A stretch of 64,000 bases of DNA from Rhodovastum atsumiense (lineage in GTDB: Bacteria; Pseudomonadota; Alphaproteobacteria; Acetobacterales; Acetobacteraceae): positions 4,385,501 through 4,449,500 of the forward strand of contig NZ_OW485601.1 in NCBI RefSeq assembly GCF_937425535.1, written 5' to 3'. The translations under genes were made by a program, and so were the position numbers. A model generated the notes under the pieces. The model ran no database searches. It saw only the letters and a program-made list of their open reading frames with translations, and was not told the origin of the DNA. Every line of letters begins with the position of its first letter. Positions within the stretch are counted from its first letter, which is position 1. Positions 36,231 to 45,182 of this stretch are shown one piece after another.

Positions 36231-37565
36231 ATGAACGACTCCCTCCCGGCCGGCACCGCGCCGACCCGCTCGCGCTACTTCATCATGGTACTGCTGTTCA
36301 TCACCGTGGTGATCAACTACCTCGACCGCAGCAACCTTTCCATCACCGCGCCGGTGATGAGCAAGGAACTGGGCATCGACCCGGTGCACATGGGCTTCGT
36401 GCTCTCCGCCTTCGGCTGGTCGTACGCGCTCTGCCAGATTCCCGGCGGCTGGCTGGTGGACCGCGTGCCGCCGCGGGTGCTGTACACAGTGCTGATCCTG
36501 CTGTGGTCGGTGGCCACGGTCATGCTCGGCTTCGCCGGCAGCGTCGTCGGGCTGATCGCCATCCGCTTCGCGATCGGTGTGCTGGAAGCGCCGTCCTACC
36601 CGATCAACAACCGTGTCGTCACCGCCTGGTTCCCCGAGAGCGGCCGCGCCACCGCGATCGGCTTCTACACTTCCGGCCAGTTCGTGGGGCTTGCCTTCCT
36701 GACGCCGGTGCTGCTGTGGATCCAGTCCGAGATCGGCTGGCACATGGTATTCGTCGCCACCGGCTGCGCCGGGCTGGTCTGGGGCGTGTTCTGGTTCCTG
36801 GTCTACCGCGAGCCGCGGCAGTTCCGCTTCACCAACGAGGCCGAGATCACGCTGATCCGCCAGGGCGGCGGATTGGTCGATCTCAGCGCGCGCAAGACCG
36901 GTGCACCGCGCCCGGCCTTCGCGTTGGCCGATTTCGGCCGCGTACTCGGCTCGCGCAAACTCTGGGGCGTCTATATCGGCCAGTACGCCGTCACCTCGAC
37001 GCTGTGGTTCTTCCTGACCTGGTTCCCGACCTATCTCGTGCAGTATCGGGGCATGAGCTACGTCAAGGCCGGGTTCCTCGCCTCCCTGCCGTTCCTGGCG
37101 GCGTTCCTCGGCGTGCTGTGCTCGGGCCTGATCTCGGATTTCCTGATCCGTCGCGGCGCCTCGCTCGGCACCGCGCGCAAGGTGCCGATCGTCACCGGCC
37201 TGCTGCTTTCGATCAGCATCATCGGCTGCAACTATGTTGACGCCCCGGCGCTGGTCATCGCCTTCCTGACGTTGGCGTTTTTCGGCAACGGCCTGGCCTC
37301 GATCACCTGGTCGCTGGTCTCGGCACTGGCGCCGCAACGGCTGATCGGGCTGACCGGCGGGGTGTTCAATTTCATGGGCAACCTCTCCGCCATCACCGTG
37401 CCGATCATCATCGGCTTCCTGGTGCAGGGCGGGAATTTCTCGCTCGGGCTGACCTATGTCGGCGCCATGGCGCTGATCGGGGCACTTTCCTACATCTTCG
37501 TCGTCGGCAAGGTGGAACGCCTGCCGGACGTCGAACCGGTGGCGCCGGTCGCCGCCGAAGCCTGA
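36231..37565 (+). CDS. dgoT: MFS transporter, probable D-galactonate importer
   Basis: Predicted 12-helix major facilitator of the anion:cation symporter family, 444 residues. The first helix ends in VVINYLDRSNLSI, a hallmark of hexuronate/galactonate transporters. SAFGWSYALCQIPGGWLVDR follows, then the family's loop 2-3 motif and RFAIGVLEAPSYPINNR. Position at the end of the regulator-dgoK-dgoA-dgoD set, 7 bases after dgoD, supports galactonate as substrate, although other sugar acids are not excluded. A multi-hairpin repeat follows the stop and may end the transcript. Confidence 0.92.
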   Translation: MNDSLPAGTAPTRSRYFIMVLLFITVVINYLDRSNLSITAPVMSKELGIDPVHMGFVLSAFGWSYALCQIPGGWLVDRVPPRVLYTVLILLWSVATVMLGFAGSVVGLIAIRFAIGVLEAPSYPINNRVVTAWFPESGRATAIGFYTSGQFVGLAFLTPVLLWIQSEIGWHMVFVATGCAGLVWGVFWFLVYREPRQFRFTNEAEITLIRQGGGLVDLSARKTGAPRPAFALADFGRVLGSRKLWGVYIGQYAVTSTLWFFLTWFPTYLVQYRGMSYVKAGFLASLPFLAAFLGVLCSGLISDFLIRRGASLGTARKVPIVTGLLLSISIIGCNYVDAPALVIAFLTLAFFGNGLASITWSLVSALAPQRLIGLTGGVFNFMGNLSAITVPIIIGFLVQGGNFSLGLTYVGAMALIGALSYIFVVGKVERLPDVEPVAPVAAEA

Positions 37566-37568
37566 ACT

Positions 37569-39215
37569 TCAGACAGGAAGAAGGCCAGGGCTCTGCCCTG
37601 GACCCGGCAGGGGCCACACGGCCCCTGCACCCCATTCGCGCTGCGCGGCAGAATCCCGGTACGGTTCTGCCGCCAGCAGCCGGCGAGTGAACGCATGGCA
37701 CGGCCTGGACAACACATCCGCCGCCGCGCCTCGTTCGACGATGGTGCCGGCGTCCATGACCGCGACCTCGCCGCCAAGGGTGCGCACCACCGAAAGGTCA
37801 TGGCCGATGAACAGCAGCGCGAGGCCACGCCGCTCGCGCAGGCCACGCAGCAGGTCAATGATCTGGACCTGCACGTTGGCGTCCAGGGCCGAGAGGATTT
37901 CGTCGCAGATTAACAGAGATGGCCCGGCGAGCAGGGCGCGGGCGATGGCGATGCGCTGTTGCTGACCGCCGGAGAGCTGGTGCGGCAAGCGCGTCAGGTG
38001 GCTTTCGTCCAGGCCGACCTCGCGTAGCACCGCGCCCATGCGGGCGAGTACCTCGGCACGGGTCAGGCGCTGGCGCGACACTGCCTCGGCCAGCATCGCG
38101 GCGACGCTCAGGCGCGGGTTCAGCGAGGCCGGCGGGTTCTGGAAGACGATCTGCACTTGCTGCGCGGCGGCCTTGCGCCGGCCGGCGAGACCGAAGGGCA
38201 GGGGGCGTCCGTTCACCTCTGCCAGCGCGGCGTGGGCCGGCGCGAGCCCGACCAGGGCGCGGGCAACGCTGCTCTTGCCGCTGCCGGAGGCACCGATGAG
38301 GCTGAGCACGCCGCCGGCGGGAATGTCCAGGTCGATGCCATGCACCACCTTCCGGGCGCGACCGGGCAGCCAGCCACTGCGATAGGCGACGTGCAGGCCG
38401 CGCAGGCGCAGCACCGGCGCGGCGGCGGGCTGGTCTGGCCAGGGCCGCAGCGCGTGGCGCGCCGTCACCAGGGCACGGCTGTAGGGATGTTCCGGGTGCG
38501 CGAGCAGGCGATCGGTGGCGCCGAGTTCCAGCAGCTCGCCCCGGTGCATGATGCCGACGCGGTCGGCGATGCGTGCCACCACCGCGAGGTCGTGCGAGAT
38601 GAAGATCATCGCGAGGCCGCGGCGTGACACCAGGTCGCGCAGCAGCGCCAGGATCTGTGCCTGCACCACGGTATCGAGCGCGGTGGTCGGCTCGTCGGCC
38701 AGCAGCAGGCAGGGATCGCCGGCCAGGGCGAGCGCGATCACCACGCGTTGCTGCTGTCCGCCGGAGAGCGCATGCGCGTGCCGCCCGGCCAGGGTGATGT
38801 CGAGCCCGACCTCGGTCAGCAGCGCCGCCGCGCGGGCACGCAGGGCGGCGCCACGGAACGGATGATGCGCGCGCAGCACTTCCTCGATCTGGGCGCCGAT
38901 GGTCATGAAGGGGTTGAGCACCGCCATCGGGTCCTGGAACACCATGGCGATGCGCCGGCCACGCAGACGCCGCCACGCGCGCGGCGCCAGGGTGAACAGC
39001 TCCTGCCCGTCGAAGCGGGCGCTGCCGGCGCGGCGCATCGCCGGCGGCAGCAGCCCGATCAGCGCCGAGACGGTGAGCGACTTGCCACTGCCGGATTCGC
39101 CGACCAGGCCGAGCACCTCGCCGGCGGCAAGGTCGAAGGAGATATCGCGCACCAGTGGCGCGCGGCCGGGCAGGCCGATGGTCAGGCCTGAGAGGCGCAG
39201 CAAAGCGGACATCAT
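37569..39215 (-). CDS. Fused ABC transporter ATPase (DppD-DppF type)
   Basis: Predicted double ATPase of a family-5 (peptide/nickel-type) importer, 548 residues. The first nucleotide-binding domain (about 5-240) has [16 protein letters not shown] and [12 protein letters not shown]; the second (about 270-515) has [16 protein letters not shown] and [12 protein letters not shown]. In the second Walker B region the usual DEP/DEA is DEI. The start overlaps the stop of the upstream permease (ATGA). The last 26 or so residues are encoded by an intergenic hairpin repeat (37579-37652), so the native end was probably replaced by repeat sequence. It should power import of the same compound that the two hydrolases of this operon attack. 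Confidence 0.93.
   Translation of the reverse strand: MMSALLRLSGLTIGLPGRAPLVRDISFDLAAGEVLGLVGESGSGKSLTVSALIGLLPPAMRRAGSARFDGQELFTLAPRAWRRLRGRRIAMVFQDPMAVLNPFMTIGAQIEEVLRAHHPFRGAALRARAAALLTEVGLDITLAGRHAHALSGGQQQRVVIALALAGDPCLLLADEPTTALDTVVQAQILALLRDLVSRRGLAMIFISHDLAVVARIADRVGIMHRGELLELGATDRLLAHPEHPYSRALVTARHALRPWPDQPAAAPVLRLRGLHVAYRSGWLPGRARKVVHGIDLDIPAGGVLSLIGASGSGKSSVARALVGLAPAHAALAEVNGRPLPFGLAGRRKAAAQQVQIVFQNPPASLNPRLSVAAMLAEAVSRQRLTRAEVLARMGAVLREVGLDESHLTRLPHQLSGGQQQRIAIARALLAGPSLLICDEILSALDANVQVQIIDLLRGLRERRGLALLFIGHDLSVVRTLGGEVAVMDAGTIVERGAAADVLSRPCHAFTRRLLAAEPYRDSAAQREWGAGAVWPLPGPGQSPGLLPV
37579..37652. repeat. Multi-hairpin intergenic repeat, copy A
   Basis: It holds the stems CCAGGG/CCCTGG and CAGGGGCC/GGCCCCTG and the shared tail GCGCTGCGCGGCA. 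The first half is near-identical to the copy at 60779-60933. It lies between converging genes and overlaps the 3' end of the ABC ATPase gene. Confidence 0.85.
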
Positions 39216-40123
39216 GCCCTCACGCGGGGATCGATGAGGCGGCGCGCCAGGTCGGCCACCGCGTTGACCAGGACGACGCCGAGGGCGAGCACGATGATCA
39301 CCGCCTGCAGCACCGGATAGTCGCGGCCGTTCACCGCGTTCAGCACCAGGGAGCCCAGGCCGGGCAGGCCGAACAGCGCCTCCATGGTGAGGGTGCCGCC
39401 GATCAGCGAGGCCAGGCTGACCGAGGCGAGCGCCAGCAGCACCGGCAAGGCCGCCGGCAGCACGTGGCGCAGGACGATGCGCAGCGGATGCAGCCCGCGC
39501 GCATGGGCGGCGCGGACATGCGGGGCGAGGCGGGCCTCGCGCAGTTCCTCCAGCAGCGGTTTGGCGAGCTGGCCGGCGATGTCGAGGCCGAGCACCACGA
39601 TGGGCACTGGCAGGTTGCCGATCACCGGCAGCCAGCCGAGCCAGATCGAGAACACCAGGATGGCGACGATGCCGGCGACGAAAGTCGGCACCGCGATGGA
39701 CCAGAGATTGACCGCCTCGACCAGCGCCGGCAGCGGTGAGCGCGGCGCCAGCAGCGCCCCGACCGCCAGCAGCAGCGCCAGCGCGAAGCCGAAGGCGAAG
39801 GCGGCGGCGGCGAAACCCAGCGTGGTGGGCAGCGCCTGCGTCACCATCGCCGCCACCGGCCGGCCGAAGCGCAGCGACTGACCGAGATCGCCCGTGGCCG
39901 CATGCGCGACCCAGCGTCGCAACTGCCCCGCCAGCGTCGCATCGAGGCCAAGTTCGGTGCGCAGCGCCGCCTGTTGCCGCGCCGTCAGGTCGCCTTGCGC
40001 CGCGAGCACGTCCACGGCATCGCCGGGCACGGCGCGGATCAGCAGGAAGACGATGACGACGATGGCGGAGATCAGCGCCAGCGCGCGCAGCAGCCCCGCG
40101 AGCACGGGCCAGTACCGGGTCAT
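39212..40123 (-). CDS. ABC transporter permease (DppB type)
   Basis: Predicted inner-membrane permease of a family-5 importer, 303 residues, with about six membrane helices. LLIRAVPGDAVDVL near the N-terminus, the GDLGQSLRFGRPV segment, and the EAA-loop region ending in RIVLRHVLPAALPVL are typical of DppB/OppB. FGLPGLGSLVLNAVNGRDYP near the C-terminus is also diagnostic. It overlaps its upstream partner permease by four bases and the ATPase gene downstream by four bases. Longer open readings upstream of MTRYW belong to the neighbouring gene's other frame. Confidence 0.93.
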   Translation of the reverse strand: MTRYWPVLAGLLRALALISAIVVIVFLLIRAVPGDAVDVLAAQGDLTARQQAALRTELGLDATLAGQLRRWVAHAATGDLGQSLRFGRPVAAMVTQALPTTLGFAAAAFAFGFALALLLAVGALLAPRSPLPALVEAVNLWSIAVPTFVAGIVAILVFSIWLGWLPVIGNLPVPIVVLGLDIAGQLAKPLLEELREARLAPHVRAAHARGLHPLRIVLRHVLPAALPVLLALASVSLASLIGGTLTMEALFGLPGLGSLVLNAVNGRDYPVLQAVIIVLALGVVLVNAVADLARRLIDPRVRA

Positions 40124-40986
40124 GGTGCGGCCTCCCGCCGCAGCGGATCGAAGTGGCGGCGGGCCGATTCGCCAAGCAGGGACAGGCCCAGTGTCAGCAG
40201 CGACAGCGCCAGCATCGGCGCCAGCACCGCATGCGGCGCGTCCTCGGCGAAGCCGCTGGCATCGGCGATCATGCGGCCCCAGCTCGGCTGGTCGGGCGCG
40301 GTGCCAAGGCCGAGAAAGGACAGCACCGATTCGGTGACGATGCAGCGGGGCAGCACGATGACCGCCAGCGTCACCACCGGCCCCAGCAGGTTCGGCAGCA
40401 CGTGCCGTCCCAGCACGGTCAGCCTGCCCTGGCCGAAGACCTGCGCGGCGGCAACATAGTCCGACGCCATCTCGCGCGCATGCGCCGCCCGCACCAGCTC
40501 GGCGAAAAGCGGCGCGTAGGAGAGGCCGAGCGCCAGCATTACCGGAAAGCTGCCGTTGCCCAGCACCACCGCGGTCAGCAGCGCCAGCAGGATGCCGGGC
40601 AGCACGCGCAGCAGGTCGAAGGCGGCGAAGGTGGCGGCGCGCACCACCCCGCCCAGGGTCAGTGCCAGCAGCCCCAGCGCGGCACCGGGCAGGGTCGCCA
40701 GCAGCGTCCCGCCCAGGCCGGTGGACAGGGTCAGCCAGGTGCCGGCGGTCAGCCGTGCCAGCACATCGCGGCCGAGGTGGTCGGTGCCGAGAACGTGTCC
40801 GGTCCCGGGCGGAAGGTTCAAGGCCAGCAGGTCCTGGCCCAGCGGGTCGGCGCCGCCCGATCCCAGCCATGCCAGTCCCAGCCGTGCCAGGCCCGGCAGC
40901 AGCGCCAGCAGCACCAGCGCGGCGCCGAGGGCGAGCCGGGCCGATGGCAGGGCCATCCGCGCCGGCAGGAGGACGGCGCCGCTCAT
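40120..40986 (-). CDS. ABC transporter permease (DppC type)
   Basis: Predicted second permease of the importer, 288 residues. GTDHLGRDVLARL is the DppC/OppC signature after the first helix, and the EAA loop ends in GRHVLPNLLGPVV. CIVTESVLSFLGLG and the WGRMI segment follow. The start overlaps the stop of the binding-protein gene by one base (TGATG), and the stop overlaps the next permease by four. No ATPase lies between the two permeases, the normal order for this family. Confidence 0.93.
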   Translation of the reverse strand: MSGAVLLPARMALPSARLALGAALVLLALLPGLARLGLAWLGSGGADPLGQDLLALNLPPGTGHVLGTDHLGRDVLARLTAGTWLTLSTGLGGTLLATLPGAALGLLALTLGGVVRAATFAAFDLLRVLPGILLALLTAVVLGNGSFPVMLALGLSYAPLFAELVRAAHAREMASDYVAAAQVFGQGRLTVLGRHVLPNLLGPVVTLAVIVLPRCIVTESVLSFLGLGTAPDQPSWGRMIADASGFAEDAPHAVLAPMLALSLLTLGLSLLGESARRHFDPLRREAAP

Positions 40987-42521
40987 CACGCCTTCAGCCA
41001 GGTACGGGCGATTCCGCCGCTGGCCCAGTGCGGCGACCAGGTGAAGCCCGGCTCCCAGCCCTGCACCTCGTCGCGGTTGACGATCACCGATTGCTCGTGG
41101 CCGAGAACGTAGAAGTAATCCTGCGCCATGACCCGCTTCCAGGCGGCGAGGTAGTTCGCCACCCGCCGCGCCTGGTCGGGCTCGGCGACGGCCTTGTCGA
41201 TCAGCCCGTCCAGCACCTCGTCCTGGATGCCGCCCCACAGCACCGGGTTCGGCCCGTCGCTCATCAGGCGCACGTAGCGCAGGAAGATGTCGGCGCGCGG
41301 GCCGGATTCGAACAGTGCGATGTCCCAGTCGTACTGGCCAAGGCGCCGCTGCGCGCCGATGTCGTCCAGGGCGACGTGGTTCACCTCGAAGCCGAGCGCC
41401 TTGATCATCTGCACCACGGCCTGCGGCCAGGCGCCCTGCCAGGAGATCACGTCGAGCCGGCGCTTCGCCGGATCGACGCCGGCCTCGCGCAGCAGGGCAC
41501 GGGCACGCTGCGGATCGGGCTTTGCAAAGATGTCGGCGTCGTGGGTCGCCTGGTCGAAATGGATGTTGCCGGGGATGACCATCTGGTTGGTGACGATGGC
41601 GTCGCGACCGGCGACGAAATTCATCACCGCGCGCTTGTCGATGGCATGGCCGATGGCGCGGCGCACGCGCGCGTCGTCGAAGGGCTTCGCCGGGCGGCGG
41701 TTGTTGAAGGAGACGAAATACCAGGTGGTGTCGCGGATCGGCCGTGCATGCAGCGCAGCGTCGCGCAGCAGCGGCCGCAGCCGGTCGCGCGTGACCGCCG
41801 CCACGTGCAGGTCGCCCGCGCGCAGGGCGAGGCCGGGATCAGCCACCTCGCGCAGATCGAATTCGACAGCAGCCAGATAGGGCTTGCCCACCTGCCAGTA
41901 GCCGGGGAAGGCTGGGGCGTAGAAGCGGACCTTGGGCTGCCATTCACCGAAGGTGAACGGCCCGGTGCCGATCGGTTGGGTGATGGTCTCCTCCCAGCCC
42001 GGCGATTTCGGCGAGAGAATCCACAGTTCAGACGCCAGGTTCAGCAGCGGCGCGAAGGGTTCCTTCAGCCGCAGCACCACGGTGCGCGCATCGGGAGCCT
42101 CGATCGCCTCGGCCTGGTGCATGGCAGTGGTCAGCCAGCCGCCGCGGATCTTCGTGCGGATGCGTTCCATGTTCGCCACCACGTCGGCGGCGGTCAGGAT
42201 GTCGCCGTTGTGGAAGCGCACGTCCTGGCGGATGCGGAAGGTGTAGACACGGCCATCGGGCGAAACCTCGAAGGCTTCGGCCAGCATCGGCTCGACGCCG
42301 CCACTGGCGGTGAGGCTGGTCAACCCTTCGACATAGGCCTGCTGCACGCCGATCGCGCCGGTGTGGCGATGCGGGTCCGACGTGTCGAGGCCGAGCGTCG
42401 CATATTTCAGCACGCCGCCGCGGCGCGGCGCCGCCGCGGGCTGGGCGACGGCGGCATGGCCGGCGAAAGGCAGGGCGGCAACGCCGCGCAGGGCGGCGCG
42501 ACGGGGCAGGGACAGGGTCAT
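40986..42521 (-). CDS. Family-5 extracellular solute-binding protein
   Basis: Predicted periplasmic binding protein (SBP_bac_5) of 511 residues. The signal peptide (MTLSLPRRAALRGVAALPF) has paired Arg ahead of the hydrophobic core but not a full twin-arginine motif. The mature chain has the family's RRGGVLKYA opening, FRIRQDVRFHNGDILTAADV, and VRRAIGHAIDKRAV. The start ATG at 42521 has AGGAG 7 bases upstream; a GTG at 42524 is less likely. Related proteins bind peptides, nickel or glycosides. Here the neighbouring phosphonoacetate hydrolase and phosphodiesterase suggest a phosphonate- or phosphoester-bearing ligand, which is inference. Confidence 0.92.
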   Translation of the reverse strand: MTLSLPRRAALRGVAALPFAGHAAVAQPAAAPRRGGVLKYATLGLDTSDPHRHTGAIGVQQAYVEGLTSLTASGGVEPMLAEAFEVSPDGRVYTFRIRQDVRFHNGDILTAADVVANMERIRTKIRGGWLTTAMHQAEAIEAPDARTVVLRLKEPFAPLLNLASELWILSPKSPGWEETITQPIGTGPFTFGEWQPKVRFYAPAFPGYWQVGKPYLAAVEFDLREVADPGLALRAGDLHVAAVTRDRLRPLLRDAALHARPIRDTTWYFVSFNNRRPAKPFDDARVRRAIGHAIDKRAVMNFVAGRDAIVTNQMVIPGNIHFDQATHDADIFAKPDPQRARALLREAGVDPAKRRLDVISWQGAWPQAVVQMIKALGFEVNHVALDDIGAQRRLGQYDWDIALFESGPRADIFLRYVRLMSDGPNPVLWGGIQDEVLDGLIDKAVAEPDQARRVANYLAAWKRVMAQDYFYVLGHEQSVIVNRDEVQGWEPGFTWSPHWASGGIARTWLKA

Positions 42522-43783
42522 CACAGCTCCTGGTGTTGCAGCGCATGGCCGTCGCAGCCTGTTTCCGGCAGGCCGAGATGGCGCAGGATGGTGGGGGCCA
42601 GATCGACGATGCGGCTCGGGCGACGCGTCGCCTTGCCCGCGTGGAAGCCGGGGCCGTCGATCATCAGGAAGGGCATCTGCTCGAAGCGGCCGAGCCCGCC
42701 ATGCTGGCCGCAGCCCAGCCGGTCCGGCTTGCCGCGGGTGGGGCGCGCGGCGGCGGCACGGCCGGGCACGCCGAAGGCGTTCGGCAAGTCGTCGGCGCGG
42801 AGCGAGACGGCGCAGAGCAGGTGCTCCGCCGGCGCCTGGCCAATGCGTGCGAGATCGGTGCCGGCCACCACCTCGCCAGCCCAGGGTTGCGCGCGCAGGA
42901 AGGCGATGACGGCCTCCGTGCGGGCGGCCCGGGCGGGATGGAGGTAGACCAGCACGGCGGTGCCGTTGGCGGCGACGGCCACGCTATCGCCTAGCCCCGC
43001 CGCTTCCAGGGCGCCGTCGATGTCGATCACCTCGGTGACGGTCTGGTGGCCATGATCGGAGCAGGCGATCAGCAGGATGTCCTCGCCGGCGGCGCGGCGT
43101 GCCTGCACCGCGTCGCGCACCCGGGCGAAGCAGGCATCGGCGGCGGCGATGGCGGCGCGGCAGGCGGGCGCACCGAGCGGGGCTTCGTGCTGCGTATGAT
43201 CAGGCTCGCCGAGCCAGAGCACGCCGAGCGCCGCATTGCCTGCCACGGCCTGGGTGATGAAACGGTCGGTCAGCCGCGTGTCCCCGTCACAGTCGGGGGT
43301 GATGTCGGCGACTGCGTCCGCGCCTCGCAGCGCGCGCGGCCCGGGGGCGTGCGAGCAGGCGCGGTGGAACACCCAGCCGAACCCGTCCGGATCATGCGCC
43401 AGCGCGGCGCCGGGCGAGACATTGCTGAACAGCATCGCCTCGCGGCCGGCGCGGGCGAGGCGCTCGGCCAGGGTGGGCACCGCCAGGGTGCGGCCGCGGA
43501 GGCGGCGCCACTGTGCCATGAAGCCGGGCGGGCCGACATCGTGCACCACCAGCCCGTCCTGTTCCATCAGCGCTACCGTGTTGCCCTGCAGCCCGTGCCG
43601 GGCCGGGAAGCAGCCGGTGGCGAAGCTGGCCGAGGCGCAGCGCGTGGCCGAGGGGAAGACGCTGCGGTGTTCGGTGAAATGCGTAGCTACATCGGCAAAG
43701 TCGGCGAGTGCCGGCGTGGCCTCGCGGCTGAGCAGGTCGCGCCGCAACCCGTCCAGTACCACGACAACGGCGCGTCGCGTCAT
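42521..43783 (-). CDS. Alkaline-phosphatase-superfamily hydrolase (nucleotide pyrophosphatase/phosphodiesterase-like)
   Basis: Predicted metal-dependent phosphodiesterase or phosphatase of 420 residues. It opens with VVVVLDGLRRDLL (metal Asp). FPSATRCASASFATGCFPARHG contains the nucleophile Thr region. Later metal ligands are in GEPDHTQHE (Asp, His), ACSDHGHQT (Asp-His) and GQHGG near residue 365 (His), so the active site looks complete. No signal peptide is visible, so it probably acts in the cytoplasm on imported substrate. It overlaps phosphonoacetate hydrolase by four bases and the binding-protein gene by one, so all are co-translated. The exact substrate is unknown. Confidence 0.88.
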   Translation of the reverse strand: MTRRAVVVVLDGLRRDLLSREATPALADFADVATHFTEHRSVFPSATRCASASFATGCFPARHGLQGNTVALMEQDGLVVHDVGPPGFMAQWRRLRGRTLAVPTLAERLARAGREAMLFSNVSPGAALAHDPDGFGWVFHRACSHAPGPRALRGADAVADITPDCDGDTRLTDRFITQAVAGNAALGVLWLGEPDHTQHEAPLGAPACRAAIAAADACFARVRDAVQARRAAGEDILLIACSDHGHQTVTEVIDIDGALEAAGLGDSVAVAANGTAVLVYLHPARAARTEAVIAFLRAQPWAGEVVAGTDLARIGQAPAEHLLCAVSLRADDLPNAFGVPGRAAAARPTRGKPDRLGCGQHGGLGRFEQMPFLMIDGPGFHAGKATRRPSRIVDLAPTILRHLGLPETGCDGHALQHQEL

Positions 43784-45042
43784 CGGGCGACCCCGTTCAG
43801 CGCGGCATCGAAGATGTCGTAATTGCGCAGCACTTGCCGTACCACCAGCCACGCCGGGTCGAGCGGCGCGGAGAGCACGAAGGGCACCTTCTGTTCCGCC
43901 AGCCCGCCATGCGACCGCAGCCGGACGCCGTCCAACTGGCCGAGATCGTGCTCGGCGGCGCGGCTGCCCAGGGCCACCCCGGCACGGGCGATCACGGTGA
44001 CGTCGCCTTCCATTTCCGGGGCGAGGTCATAGCGGGCGCAGGCCTCGGCGCCGTGCAGCACTTCCCCCAGGCGCGGCTCCGCGCGCAAGGCGTCGATCAC
44101 CGTTGCTGCGGATGGGGCGCCGGCCAGCAGATGCACCCGTACCAGCCCGCCCAGCGCACCGTGATGGCGCACGAAGGGATCGGTGATCGGGCAGATCACC
44201 GTCGTGGTGCCGGCGCCGAAACGGGCGTCCAGCAGGTCGCCGATGAAGACCACGTCCGGGCTGCCGTCGGCGCGGGCCATGTCGCTCATGCCATGGTCGG
44301 CGGTGGCCGCGACCAGGCAGCCCGCTTCGACCAGCGCGCCCAGCCTTGCATCCACCGCGCGCATGAAGCCGCGCGCCTCGGGACTGTCCGGGGCGTGGCG
44401 ATGCTGCACGTAGTCCGACAGCGACAGATAGAGCAGCCGCGCGCGGCCCTGCCGCAGCAATGCCAGCCCGGCATCCAGCACGAAGAGGGAAAGATCCGCC
44501 GAATACTGGTCCGGTTCCTCCCGGCCGAGCAGGGCGGCGAGGTCGTCGATGCCGTGGCTCGCCCGGCGCGCGGCGGCGGCATGCTGGGCCGAGGCGGCGA
44601 TGGCGGTGTCGCCGATCGGCAATCCCTTGGCCAGCGCTGCGCGCAGCTTGTCCTTGGCGGTGATGACCGCGGTCGGCACGCCGGCGCCGGCCATGGCGGC
44701 GAGGATGGTGGGAACGCGCAGCTCGGCGTCGCCGGTGATCATCACCGTCTCGCCGCTGGCCCGGTCGAGATAGAAATTGCCGGAGACGCCGTGCACCGCC
44801 GGCGGCACGCCGGTCACCAGCGAGAGGTTGTTCGGGTTGGTGAAGGTCGGCATCGCCGCCAGCGCCGTGCCGCCGTGGCCCCGCCTGGTGCAGTGCGCGA
44901 AGAAGGGCAGTTCCCTCGCTTCCAGTCCTACGGCCAGGTACTCCGGATCGCAGCCATCGATGCAGATCACCGCCACGGGCTGGGGCGGCGGCGCATAGGC
45001 GCGGCCGTTGACCTCGAGTTTCGTTACTGCAAGGGCCTGCAT
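43780..45042 (-). CDS. phnA: Phosphonoacetate hydrolase
   Basis: Predicted zinc enzyme cleaving phosphonoacetate to acetate and phosphate, 420 residues, close to the family length. Metal and nucleophile motifs are in place: VICIDGCDPEYL (Asp), MPTFTNPNNLSLVTG (nucleophile Thr), a YVQHRHAPDSPE segment, ATADHGMSD (Asp-His) and the late HGGLAEQKVPF (His). The MPTFTNPNN block is characteristic of PhnA rather than other superfamily members. It is the first gene of a six-gene overlapping operon. A LysR-type regulator diverges from it, as is usual for this enzyme. The genes for aminoethylphosphonate conversion (phnW, phnY) are absent here. Longer upstream readings extend into the divergent promoter. 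Confidence 0.92.
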   Translation of the reverse strand: MQALAVTKLEVNGRAYAPPPQPVAVICIDGCDPEYLAVGLEARELPFFAHCTRRGHGGTALAAMPTFTNPNNLSLVTGVPPAVHGVSGNFYLDRASGETVMITGDAELRVPTILAAMAGAGVPTAVITAKDKLRAALAKGLPIGDTAIAASAQHAAAARRASHGIDDLAALLGREEPDQYSADLSLFVLDAGLALLRQGRARLLYLSLSDYVQHRHAPDSPEARGFMRAVDARLGALVEAGCLVAATADHGMSDMARADGSPDVVFIGDLLDARFGAGTTTVICPITDPFVRHHGALGGLVRVHLLAGAPSAATVIDALRAEPRLGEVLHGAEACARYDLAPEMEGDVTVIARAGVALGSRAAEHDLGQLDGVRLRSHGGLAEQKVPFVLSAPLDPAWLVVRQVLRNYDIFDAALNGVAR

Positions 45043-45182
45043 CGTGGGGCGATCTCCGTGATTCCGTGCGCAGGCTTTACGGGCTAGGCTCGCCTCGGCG
45101 CGAGCGACTTCGCTTCCGCCCGCATCGGAGGAAATTTCCGCGTGTCTTGGATTTGCAACAGGACCTTCGTGAAACTGCGACA
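45043..45182. promoter_or_regulatory. Divergent promoter region, phosphonoacetate operon and LysR gene
   Basis: This 140-base gap between the divergent starts must hold both promoters and the LysR binding site. I see no clear T-N11-A palindrome or strong -35/-10 pair by eye. Confidence 0.4.
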
